Below, in pieces: positions 41,971 through 49,561 of a stretch of 64,000 nt of DNA. This DNA is from a virus. Under the pieces are notes generated by a model. That model was not told the DNA's origin and searched no databases. It saw only the letters and a program-made list of their open reading frames with translations. Both the position numbers and the translations under genes were made by a program. The stretch covers positions 17,479-81,478 of the IMG/VR virus record IMGVR_UViG_3300030002_000007; one strand, given 5' to 3'. The number at the start of each line of letters is the position of its first letter. Positions within the stretch are counted from its first letter, which is position 1.

Positions 41971-43534
41971 GCCAGCAACACCTACGGTTAAGAAAGCAGT
42001 AACGAAGCGTGCATCACCCAAAGCAAAGGGCTTGGCAACACTGGGTGGTGGCATCGTGCGTGAAGGTTCGATTGACGACTACGCGCAGGAGACAATGAGT
42101 GAGTACGCTGAAGAAGTGAACCTAGCGCGCTCAGTGCCTGATTTGATGGATGGGCTGAAGCCTGTGCAACGACGCATCATGTGGTCAGCGCACAAGATGC
42201 CCGGTTCCGGTTTCCGCAAGACAGCCCGCATAGTTGGTGATTGCATCGGTAAGTATCACCCACACGGTGACGGGTCAGTGGATGGGGCGATCGAGACGTT
42301 GGTGCAGCATCCAACGCCAACGATGCTGGGTAGCGGCAATTGGGGCGGCTTGTTGGATAGCGCGGCAGCAATGCGATACACCAACTGCAAACTGTCCAGT
42401 TACGGCGAGTCCTTCTTCCTTCCTGACTACATCAACAGTTCGGTGACGTCGTTTGTTCCCAACTACGACGGCGAAGACGACGAGCCTGTGAGCTTGCCTT
42501 CAATGCTTCCGAACGTGCTGCTCAATGGTGGTGAAGGTATCGGCGTTGGCGTCACGACGTTGATCCCGACATTCAGCCCCGAGTCGATCATTATCATGCT
42601 GAAGCGCGTGCTTGCTGGCGAGACACTGACTCCAGTCGACTACGCGAAGACCTTGAAGTTCCAGTCGAAGTGGGGTGGGCATGTATTGAACACCAAAGAG
42701 AATAGGGCGGCGTGGTTGCAACTGTTCAAGACCGGATCGGCATCAGTGCAGTTCAAGGCTGCGTTGCACATTGATCGGAACGGCAAGGCGATCGAGATTG
42801 ACGATTGGCCACCCGGCCTCAATCCTGTGGCTTTGGTCGACAAGATCAGACCCAAGGAAATGAAGAACGGCAAGGTACGTGCAGGGCTTGCCGAGGTCGA
42901 TCAGGTGTTCAATCACAACGGGGACACCGGCTTCCGCATCGAAATGAAGAAGGACCGGAACTACACGCAATTCGATGAACTGGTCAAGAAGATCGAACGC
43001 CTGACTACGTCGCGCAAGAGCTTCAAGATCAACGTTACTTATCGGAAAGCGACAGTGGAAGATGGCAAGGTGATCTTCAACACGCGGTTCCTGTCAGTGT
43101 CCATTCCGAAGTTGCTGTCCCTGTGGCTCAAGGAAAGGCTGCAGATCGAAAAGCGCAGTCTCGAGTATCGGCTGAAGAACCAAGCGGCTATGATCGCCTA
43201 CTCGAAGCTCCTGATTTACGCATCGACGAAACTCGAGGTCGTGTTTGCTGCATTGAAGTCTCAGGACTCCAAGGCTTACTTGGTGACGAACCTCAAGCTA
43301 ACACCTGAGCAAGCCGACACGATCCTTGAGTTGCGCGTTCGTCAGTTGTCGAAACTTGACAAGGCTGCAATGGAGTCGAAGCTCAAGGAACAGGTTGCCT
43401 TCGAGGCCCAGCTGCAGAAGTGGTACAAAGCCCCACGGGCCAAGGTGTCTGCTGATATGGACACTTGCCTACTGGCGATCCAGAAGGATCGGACCTATGA
43501 AAACGTGAAGGAAGAAGAGCTCACGATTGCCTAA
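41960..43534 (+). CDS. DNA topoisomerase II cleavage subunit (GyrA/ParC/gp52-like)
   Basis: 524 residues. IGKYHPHGDGSVDGAI is the winged-helix region; the active-site tyrosine is Y140 in MRYTNCKLS. The GEGIGVG segment and a coiled-coil C-gate region follow. The C-terminal DNA-wrapping beta-pinwheel of GyrA (about 300 residues) is absent, so the enzyme should relax and decatenate rather than supercoil, as T4 topoisomerase. AGGAAAA precedes ATG 41960. Confidence 0.93.
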   Translation: MQSRPATPTVKKAVTKRASPKAKGLATLGGGIVREGSIDDYAQETMSEYAEEVNLARSVPDLMDGLKPVQRRIMWSAHKMPGSGFRKTARIVGDCIGKYHPHGDGSVDGAIETLVQHPTPTMLGSGNWGGLLDSAAAMRYTNCKLSSYGESFFLPDYINSSVTSFVPNYDGEDDEPVSLPSMLPNVLLNGGEGIGVGVTTLIPTFSPESIIIMLKRVLAGETLTPVDYAKTLKFQSKWGGHVLNTKENRAAWLQLFKTGSASVQFKAALHIDRNGKAIEIDDWPPGLNPVALVDKIRPKEMKNGKVRAGLAEVDQVFNHNGDTGFRIEMKKDRNYTQFDELVKKIERLTTSRKSFKINVTYRKATVEDGKVIFNTRFLSVSIPKLLSLWLKERLQIEKRSLEYRLKNQAAMIAYSKLLIYASTKLEVVFAALKSQDSKAYLVTNLKLTPEQADTILELRVRQLSKLDKAAMESKLKEQVAFEAQLQKWYKAPRAKVSADMDTCLLAIQKDRTYENVKEEELTIA

Positions 43535-43597
43535 TTTTTAAGCACGGATTTGCGAGGAGAACCAGCAGATATCTTGGTTTTCTTTGCGATGTAGTAC

Positions 43598-43626
43598 TTG
43601 TTTTCTCCTGCTTTTTCCTGTAAAAT
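43598..43626 (+). promoter_or_regulatory. Sigma70-like promoter
   Basis: TTGTTT, 17 bases, TAAAAT; third copy of the TTTTTCCTGTAAAATG...GTTGTAG element. Drives the H1-like gene at 43713. A TGTAAATC sits 30 bases downstream. Confidence 0.75.
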
Positions 43627-43712
43627 GAGGTTGTAGGGGCAACAAGGATGTTGTAAATCAAATGCAGGGATCCTCCCTGTATCATTTTCTAACTCGATAG
43701 AAGGAAAAAATC

Positions 43713-44036
43713 ATGTTGAAAGAACTCGCTCAAATCACCAAAGGCGTTCGTGTCCTGACCCGTGAAAATGGTTCACTGCAACGCAAGCTGACCGCCGCCG
43801 AAAACAAGATCGCGCGTTTGACGGGCAAAGCCGTTCCGGTCAAGGCCGCGAAAGCCGCCAAAGCGCCGGTCGCCAAAACCGTCAAGGGTAAAGTCGCCAA
43901 GGCAGCGCCGGCGAAGGCAGTCAAGGCAGCGCCGGCAAAAGCCGCCAAGGTCGTCAAGGGTGCCGCCAAGAAGGCAGCTCCGGCGAAAGCAGTCAAGGGC
44001 GGTGGCAAGAAGGCAGCCTCCGAGTTCCTGCTGTAA
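43713..44036 (+). CDS. Histone H1-like Lys/Ala/Pro-repeat protein
   Basis: 107 residues: an N-terminal coiled coil (1-35) and a repetitive KAAPAKA/KVAKA tail (38-100), like bacterial Hc1/AlgP-type H1 tails. Such tails bind DNA or RNA without sequence preference. It has a strong sigma70-like promoter and a terminator-like hairpin behind it, so it is probably made early and abundantly. It may coat phage DNA or disturb the host nucleoid (inference). Confidence 0.75.
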   Translation: MLKELAQITKGVRVLTRENGSLQRKLTAAENKIARLTGKAVPVKAAKAAKAPVAKTVKGKVAKAAPAKAVKAAPAKAAKVVKGAAKKAAPAKAVKGGGKKAASEFLL

Positions 44037-44069
44037 TCGAAGCTGACGAGCAAGGCTGAAGTTGGAAGG

Positions 44070-44101
44070 AAGGGGAGAAAGCGTAAAGGCTATCTCCCCT
44101 T
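44070..44101 (+). terminator. Hairpin followed by CTTTCTCGCATTGTG
   Basis: AAGGGGAGA/TCTCCCCTT, 9 bp. The 16 bases CCTTTCTCGCATTGTG at its 3' side recur exactly after the hairpin at 57561. Confidence 0.55.
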
Positions 44102-44151
44102 TCTCGCATTGTGCATCTGAAGTTCAACATCACTGATCGGGAGTAGCAACC

Positions 44152-44583
44152 ATGAGCAAATCGACGAAATCACCAACCAAGACGAAAAGCACGAAAGCCC
44201 CTGAGGCCAAGCCTGCATCCATCCAAGACAAAGTCAAGGAAGCACGCACTGCAAACCCCTCACTGCATCTTCTATACACTGGCTGGGCAGTCAAGCACAT
44301 CCTGTTACTCAACGACTGCATGGCTAAGCTGGCAGAGACTTCCAATAGCAACCTGCTTGCCGCACAATCTGCACTCGCTAACGCACGCGAGGATCTGATC
44401 CAGACCGATCCTGCATTCTTTGAAGCAGACGCCATCCTCGCTGGCATACAAGAGTATCTGCCGAAGCGATTGCGCTATGATCGTGAGCGGGGCACTGGTC
44501 GCCTAGTCGACACAGAGGGCAGCAAGATCGATCTTGCGACTCTGCAACCCATAGCGAGTAGTGACGCCGGGTTCGACGAGTAA
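44152..44583 (+). CDS. Hypothetical 143-residue protein
   Basis: GGGAGTAGCAACC precedes the ATG. Lys/Ser/Thr-rich N-terminus (1-25), then helices. No motif recognised. Confidence 0.65.
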   Translation: MSKSTKSPTKTKSTKAPEAKPASIQDKVKEARTANPSLHLLYTGWAVKHILLLNDCMAKLAETSNSNLLAAQSALANAREDLIQTDPAFFEADAILAGIQEYLPKRLRYDRERGTGRLVDTEGSKIDLATLQPIASSDAGFDE

Positions 44584-44660
44584 CTGATTGCAACACGGCT
44601 GGTCAGTACGCCGGTATCTGACCCACCGAACTTATCCGGCACTATAGGAGTAACAGTATC

Positions 44661-44990
44661 ATGAATGCATCTGATGAAAAATCCGTCGTTGCTTTTTTCC
44701 GCGAACTGCTCGAAGAGGGGCATAGCAATACCCCAGTCGTAGCCTTCGACTCTTCCCACATTACCGGGAAGGTTCGGAACACTCGACGCAATCGCGCGAT
44801 GGAAGACATCAATGACATCTTGTCAGGTTCAGACACTTGCGTCGAGCTAGGCGGCATTTACACCGTCTGCGAATACGAAAGCAACGTCTGGTTCTTGATT
44901 AAGGCGGAGTTGGCCACGTCTGCGACGAGTCTGTTCGATCCCGCGAAAAAGACGATAGCCGCAGCTCTCTGCGAAGAAGACGACGAGTAA
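44661..44990 (+). CDS. Hypothetical acidic 109-residue protein
   Basis: ATAGGAGTAACAG precedes the ATG. Alpha/beta, ends EEDDE. No motif recognised. Confidence 0.65.
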   Translation: MNASDEKSVVAFFRELLEEGHSNTPVVAFDSSHITGKVRNTRRNRAMEDINDILSGSDTCVELGGIYTVCEYESNVWFLIKAELATSATSLFDPAKKTIAAALCEEDDE

Positions 44991-45008
44991 CTGATGTAGT
45001 GTAGCAAA

Positions 45009-45041
45009 GAGAGGGAGCTCCGACAGTGACGTCTCCCTCTC
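45009..45041 (+). terminator. Hairpin after the 44661 gene
   Basis: GAGAGGGAG pairs with CTCCCTCTC. No T run. It sits just before the tRNA-like element. Confidence 0.5.
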
Positions 45042-45075
45042 GTCGAATTTCATACATTCACCAACCGAGACGTGT

Positions 45076-45232
45076 TAGTGGAGGTGCAGCCATAGGTGTG
45101 ACCACAACGGAGGCGTAGCCGCGAGTCTACGTAAGGCAGGACGGATTGGGAAAGCAGCGTTCACGTTGCGCACCCCCTAGCGGAGCCGTTGCATCTTGCC
45201 GAGTGCTGGTTCGAATCCAGCCACCTCCACTA
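45076..45232 (+). ncRNA. tRNA-like element (about 157 nt) with canonical T arm and acceptor stem
   Basis: GGAGGTG (45080-45086) pairs with CACCTCC (45222-45228) as a 7-bp acceptor stem, and four more pairs extend it outward. A canonical T arm (GCTGG-TTCGAAT-CCAGC) abuts it. The middle 115 bases do not form normal D and anticodon arms. They hold CGTAG/CTACG, GCAGCG/CGTTGC, and two crossing helices (CAACGG/CCGTTG and GGCAGG/CTTGCC) that would make a pseudoknot. It could be a tRNA with an intron or insertion, a tmRNA-like mimic or a new ncRNA. No CCA is encoded. Confidence 0.5.
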
Positions 45233-45258
45233 ACATTTTTCCAGAAGGAGAGCACAGC

Positions 45259-46221
45259 ATGTCTGATACAAAATCTGCAGTCGAACAACGCATTGTCAAA
45301 CTCGATCGACTCGTCGCACGGACCAAGGCGATCGCACTGGGGTTGGCTGATCTGTACGTGTGTAACAAGCCCAACCGTCTCAAATCGCTAACGGCGGCGA
45401 TGAAGACTGTCGACGCCCTGCGTGCTGAAAAGGTAGTCGGGACCCGCCTCGTGATCGATACGTGCATGAATGAGCTGACCAGTTTGCGCGAAGGCATCTT
45501 CACAGGTGCTGCCCTCGACAAATCTGACCTCCAGATTCAAACGTGTGCTGCAGCCGTTGGGAAGTTCCAAGAGCTTATGGCATCTGCCCGTCGCCGGCTG
45601 GACAGCATGAAGCGCGACAATGCCGAAGAGCAAGGCATCGAAGTCGAGGCTGACGTTGATTACTCGGAACTGGCAATCATCAAGAACCTGAAAGAGAAAG
45701 CGAAGCTGCCAGAGATCAAGGGCAAGGCCTTCGTCGTCGGTCGGGCGCCTGTGGTCATCGTCACTACGCCGGGTGGTGGTTCGTCCTCTGGTGTTCCGGG
45801 TGCGAAGAAGGTCACCTTCCAGCAAAAGGACAACCCATCGAACTTCGTCAACCGCACCGTTCTGGAGAAGGGTGGCTTCAGCGTCGACAACATCGACGGC
45901 TATGCGATCATTCACGACCAGTTAGTGATTGGCGTCAACAAGTCGATGATCGAACTCGACAAGCGTGGCCGTCCGGCGGAGACGATTCAGGAAGTGGCGC
46001 AGCGGGTCATGACTTCATTGTCCAAGGCCTCCAAGAAGCAAATGACGCTGGTCACTGACGGCGTGTATGGCTACGGCGGCGGCTCGTGGTTCTGGATCAT
46101 GCCTGAGAAAGAGATGAGCCTCTTCTCAAAAGCGTTCCCCGGTGGTCACCCCAAGTTGAAGGTTTGGGGGTTGGCCTTTGCGAATCACTCACAGACCATG
46201 GTTCGTCGCACCAAGGTCTAA
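45259..46221 (+). CDS. Hypothetical 320-residue protein
   Basis: AGAAGGAGAGC precedes ATG 45259. The N-terminal half is helical, a Gly/Ser-rich hinge (about 175-185, TPGGGSSSG) follows, then an alpha/beta C-terminal domain ending with a YGYGGGSWFWIMP segment. No family recognised. Good coding character and size make it a real gene. Confidence 0.75.
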   Translation: MSDTKSAVEQRIVKLDRLVARTKAIALGLADLYVCNKPNRLKSLTAAMKTVDALRAEKVVGTRLVIDTCMNELTSLREGIFTGAALDKSDLQIQTCAAAVGKFQELMASARRRLDSMKRDNAEEQGIEVEADVDYSELAIIKNLKEKAKLPEIKGKAFVVGRAPVVIVTTPGGGSSSGVPGAKKVTFQQKDNPSNFVNRTVLEKGGFSVDNIDGYAIIHDQLVIGVNKSMIELDKRGRPAETIQEVAQRVMTSLSKASKKQMTLVTDGVYGYGGGSWFWIMPEKEMSLFSKAFPGGHPKLKVWGLAFANHSQTMVRRTKV

Positions 46222-46231
46222 GGAGACATCT

Positions 46232-46822
46232 ATGAAGCTCAAGGCCGTGGAAAGGTTGACAGCTGTACCTCAGCTAATCTCGTTGAACGACGTCGAGGTC
46301 AAGGACGCCATACTTGACTGCAAGAAGAACTTCGATGCGGCTAAAGATGTAGAATCGATCGGCTCAGGTGCAAAGCTGTTTCAGTTGGACACACCTAGTG
46401 GTGGATACTTCTTCGTTATGGAAACTTCCTCCCGTGAGATTCACTACTTGGTGCGCTACAAGCAAGTGGAGCTTAGTTCCAAGCTTAATCTTCCATCTGG
46501 AAGTTCCGCCTGCCGTCAAGTCTTAGTATGGCGCACTACGAATAGTGGCTACGCGACGGGCGTTGCTGCAAAAGTGTTCTGGAAGTACCTCTTCCACCAA
46601 TATAAGGTTTTGGTGTCGGACTCACAGCAATCAGAAAAGGGTAAAGCCTTTTGGCAGTATCAAGTTCAGAAGGCGTTCGAGACAGAGCATACCGTTCGGC
46701 TGGTAAACACCAACGACTGGAGCTTCATTGAGCTTTCTTCTGAAGCCGAGCTCAATGAGCTTGCGCCCAAAGTGTGGGGTTTGCCCGATTGGTTTCGTCG
46801 CATGGTCATCGTCATCTATTGA
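46232..46822 (+). CDS. Hypothetical 196-residue protein
   Basis: AAGGAGACATC precedes ATG 46232. A beta-rich first half is followed by TGVAAKVFWKYLFHQYKVLVSDSQQSEKGKAFW, a helix-strand pattern reminiscent of acetyltransferase-like folds. The identification is too weak to name. Confidence 0.65.
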   Translation: MKLKAVERLTAVPQLISLNDVEVKDAILDCKKNFDAAKDVESIGSGAKLFQLDTPSGGYFFVMETSSREIHYLVRYKQVELSSKLNLPSGSSACRQVLVWRTTNSGYATGVAAKVFWKYLFHQYKVLVSDSQQSEKGKAFWQYQVQKAFETEHTVRLVNTNDWSFIELSSEAELNELAPKVWGLPDWFRRMVIVIY

Positions 46823-46833
46823 AAGGGATCAAC

Positions 46834-47268
46834 ATGAACAAGTACGTGCTATACGCTTTGCTTGAGCCGGACAGCCTTGCCCATCTCAAGTCTCTGATCC
46901 AGCAATCGCCCATCTCGATGCTGGACATTCCCGCGTTGTACATTGGCTACTCGGTGATGCCACTTAAGGTCGACGAGCACGCGAAGTACTCGGCAATGCC
47001 CACGACGTTCTCGCTGCAAAAGAATCCGGTGACAGGTAACACTTCGCTAGTCCTCGGTTTGACATTGACAGACGACACGCTCGAAGATCGGTTCATGGCG
47101 TTGGATTCTCCTGAGGTCGGAGAGCCCCTCGATCCCTGCATCATTATGAGTGACATGGTGCATGCCATCCCCCGCAACTACCGGGCGTACCTCAACTCGA
47201 TCGAAGAGACGTTTGCGCGTGAGCAGTTCGAGTATGAGTTTCATGCCGAGTTCGTCGTCGAGCAATAG
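46834..47268 (+). CDS. Hypothetical 144-residue protein
   Basis: GAAAGGGATCAAC precedes ATG 46834. Alpha/beta with an acidic C-terminus; no motif recognised. Confidence 0.65.
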   Translation: MNKYVLYALLEPDSLAHLKSLIQQSPISMLDIPALYIGYSVMPLKVDEHAKYSAMPTTFSLQKNPVTGNTSLVLGLTLTDDTLEDRFMALDSPEVGEPLDPCIIMSDMVHAIPRNYRAYLNSIEETFAREQFEYEFHAEFVVEQ

Positions 47269-47270
47269 TC

Positions 47271-47696
47271 ATGTGCAGCGAAAAATGTGAGACCTCAACA
47301 GGCAGGACCCCAACTGAAGTCGGCTACTTCGATAACCTTTACCCCCACCAGCGTCGTCTGTTGGAGAGCTTGCAAGATAAGAAGGCAATAGTGTTCCTTT
47401 CACCAAACTGGTCAATGGGTGACTTGACGCAGATAGAAAGTCGTCTTGCCGCCTCCAGAGCACGAGCTCTGCCACCTCCGTGTGTCGACGGCACAGACGT
47501 TCCTGTTTATGACCTCAGCGGCGCCCGAGTTACTACACCATTGCGTGACTTCAGGCCTAATCCTTCAGAGTTCAGCGAGTACATGGCTGAGCCTGATCCT
47601 GAAGAAGAGCATGTTGCCGTTACTGCAGAGGGCAGAAAGGTGCCAAAGCAATACGGCCCTCCGCAGCACACGGGCAAGGGTAAGGCCCGGTGGTGA
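47271..47696 (+). CDS. Hypothetical 141-residue protein
   Basis: Starts 2 bases after the previous stop with only a weak ribosome site. Proline-rich and probably partly disordered. Overlaps the HNH gene by 7 bases. Confidence 0.6.
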   Translation: MCSEKCETSTGRTPTEVGYFDNLYPHQRRLLESLQDKKAIVFLSPNWSMGDLTQIESRLAASRARALPPPCVDGTDVPVYDLSGARVTTPLRDFRPNPSEFSEYMAEPDPEEEHVAVTAEGRKVPKQYGPPQHTGKGKARW

Positions 47697-48148
47697 TAAA
47701 GAGTCTGATCTTTCCGTTCTGTTGGGTCTGCCAGCGCAGGTTCAACAATCAAGTGCCTCCCGGCCCGGCACTTGAAGAACGGCATCACCTGTTTCCACAA
47801 GCGGCCGGTGGTGTAGACGGCCCGGTGGTTTCTCTGTGTGATTCAGACCACACTCGCGCCCACAAGATTGCCTACGCCATGAAGGGCAACCGATCATTCA
47901 TGCACTTGCTCGCGGGCTGTACGAAAGAGCAAGCACAGAAGCTGGTGTGGATTGCCACGCTGATCGTCAAGGCAGAGGCTTTGGCCGCCAACGATCCGAA
48001 CAAGCCAGTCAAGGTGCGGCTGATACTCAATCGCACCCGTCAGGCTCAAATGCAATGGCTACAGAAGCGCCTGAATGCCAAGTCAATGGCTGCTGTGTAT
48101 GACGCTGCCTTCGATGCCCTGTATTCGTACCATCGACGGCAATCTTGA
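47690..48148 (+). CDS. HNH-like nuclease or zinc protein
   Basis: GTG start inside the previous stop region (two in-frame GTGs, 47690 and 47693). C11-x2-C14, H32-H33 (EERHHLFP) and C50...H54...H58 fit the HNH/beta-beta-alpha-metal fold: a CxxC knuckle, the catalytic His pair and the final His. Such genes in phages are homing or packaging endonucleases. Here it is in frame with its neighbours, so it is not an obvious intron-borne gene. A sigma70-like promoter overlaps its end. Confidence 0.6.
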   Translation: MVIKSLIFPFCWVCQRRFNNQVPPGPALEERHHLFPQAAGGVDGPVVSLCDSDHTRAHKIAYAMKGNRSFMHLLAGCTKEQAQKLVWIATLIVKAEALAANDPNKPVKVRLILNRTRQAQMQWLQKRLNAKSMAAVYDAAFDALYSYHRRQS

Positions 48149-48173
48149 CAAATGCTTGACAATGCTGTATCCT
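48145..48173 (+). promoter_or_regulatory. Sigma70-like promoter
   Basis: TTGACA, 17 bases, TATCCT. A second TTGACA lies 11 bases in. It would drive the AAA+/VWA pair. Confidence 0.65.
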
Positions 48174-48246
48174 GTATGTGAGAGTGCTCCATTACTCTAT
48201 TTTGGGTGGCTTATGTCACCCACACTTCTCTCAAAGGAAAAAGAAA

Positions 48247-49554
48247 ATGACGCCGCTACAAAAGAAGCTACAACAAGTTCGTACAGAACTGAACAGCCTT
48301 GTGCTCGAGCGTGAAGATGAAACGACGGGCATCCTACTCAGCGTGCTATCAGGTGGCAGCGCCCTATTCTTGGGTGACGTTGGTACTGCCAAAACGATGC
48401 ACATTCAACTAGCCTCAACGATGTTGGGCATGACCAACTTCGACATCCTCATGAGCGAGACGGTGAAGCCCGAGCAAATCTTCGGGCCCACCGACATCCC
48501 GGCACTGGCCAGAGGCGTTCAGCAAACCAAGTACGTCGGCTATGCACCTGACGCGGAGATTCTGTTCTTCGACGAAATCTTCAAGGCGAACGCCACAGTG
48601 CTCAATCCCCTGCTGTGGCTGATCAACGAGCACAAGTTTCGCAATGGCGATAAGGGCGTGATGACTTGCCCTGTTCGTGCGACCTTCGCAGCCTCGAACG
48701 AGATCCCCACCGAGCCGATCCTCAAGGCGATTTATGACCGCCTGCTCTTGCGTTACAACGTGTCGTACCTGAAGGACGAGACGAGTACCCGCAAGCTGAT
48801 CGCCTCTGCCTTGTCGCCCAAAGCTAAGACCGTAGCCATCCTCACTTCGGCTGAGGTGGACGCTTTGCGTGCTCAGGTTCGCAAAGTCAAACTGCCTGAT
48901 GACGTTCGTGATGTTGCCATTCGTATTAGGCGGCAAGTTGAGATGAGCTTGCACTACCAGATTTCTGATCGCCGGTTCGTGAATGCGTTCAAGGTCATGC
49001 AAGCCTCAGCCTTGCTGAAGGGCAACGACGCCGTAGAGCTGCAGGACGTCGAAGTGTTGGCGAACATCCTGTGGAACGAGTTGGCTCACATTCCGAAAGT
49101 GCAGGCCATCGTGTATTCAAACACTTCGGGCGATACGTCAGTACTGTCGACGCTGCTCGAAGAAGCTGTGCAGATCCGCGACTCCTTGCATCAAGGCGGC
49201 AACATTCGCGGCAAGCTGCGTCGGATTCAAGCACTGTACGACACGGTCAAGCAGGCCAGCAGCCGCTACGCCAAGCAAGTCACTGTGGAAATTCGTGCCA
49301 TTGGGTTGTTCGGTCTAGGCTTGCTCACCGAGCGGAAGAAGTTCACGCTGCTCGAAGTTACGATTGCCGAGAAGACCATCTTCAAAGTCAATCAGACGAC
49401 CGCGATGGTGTGGTCAACGATGGAGCTCCGCAAGATGGGCTTCCATACCAAACGCAAGGCTAACTACTGGTACTCAGCCGAACCTATCGGCAAAATTAAG
49501 GCACGGCTGAAGAGTGTCGGTATAGAAGAAGTCATCGTCTCCAAGATGCAGTGA
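48247..49554 (+). CDS. MoxR/RavA/CobS-like AAA+ ATPase
   Basis: 435 residues. Walker A is GDVGTAKT (43-50), Walker B LFFDEIFKAN (about 107), sensor 1 AASNEIP, and an Arg-rich sensor 2 region. The layout fits MoxR/RavA-type AAA+ proteins, which act with VWA-domain partners to remodel protein complexes. The partner is the next gene. AAAGGAAAAAG precedes ATG 48247. Confidence 0.85.
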   Translation: MTPLQKKLQQVRTELNSLVLEREDETTGILLSVLSGGSALFLGDVGTAKTMHIQLASTMLGMTNFDILMSETVKPEQIFGPTDIPALARGVQQTKYVGYAPDAEILFFDEIFKANATVLNPLLWLINEHKFRNGDKGVMTCPVRATFAASNEIPTEPILKAIYDRLLLRYNVSYLKDETSTRKLIASALSPKAKTVAILTSAEVDALRAQVRKVKLPDDVRDVAIRIRRQVEMSLHYQISDRRFVNAFKVMQASALLKGNDAVELQDVEVLANILWNELAHIPKVQAIVYSNTSGDTSVLSTLLEEAVQIRDSLHQGGNIRGKLRRIQALYDTVKQASSRYAKQVTVEIRAIGLFGLGLLTERKKFTLLEVTIAEKTIFKVNQTTAMVWSTMELRKMGFHTKRKANYWYSAEPIGKIKARLKSVGIEEVIVSKMQ

Positions 49555-49561
49555 GGCTATC

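Noticed and set aside
47690-48148. HNH gene as part of a homing intron or inserted element
   Set aside because: It overlaps its neighbour in a normal operon junction, and no split gene or intron-like flanks are seen.
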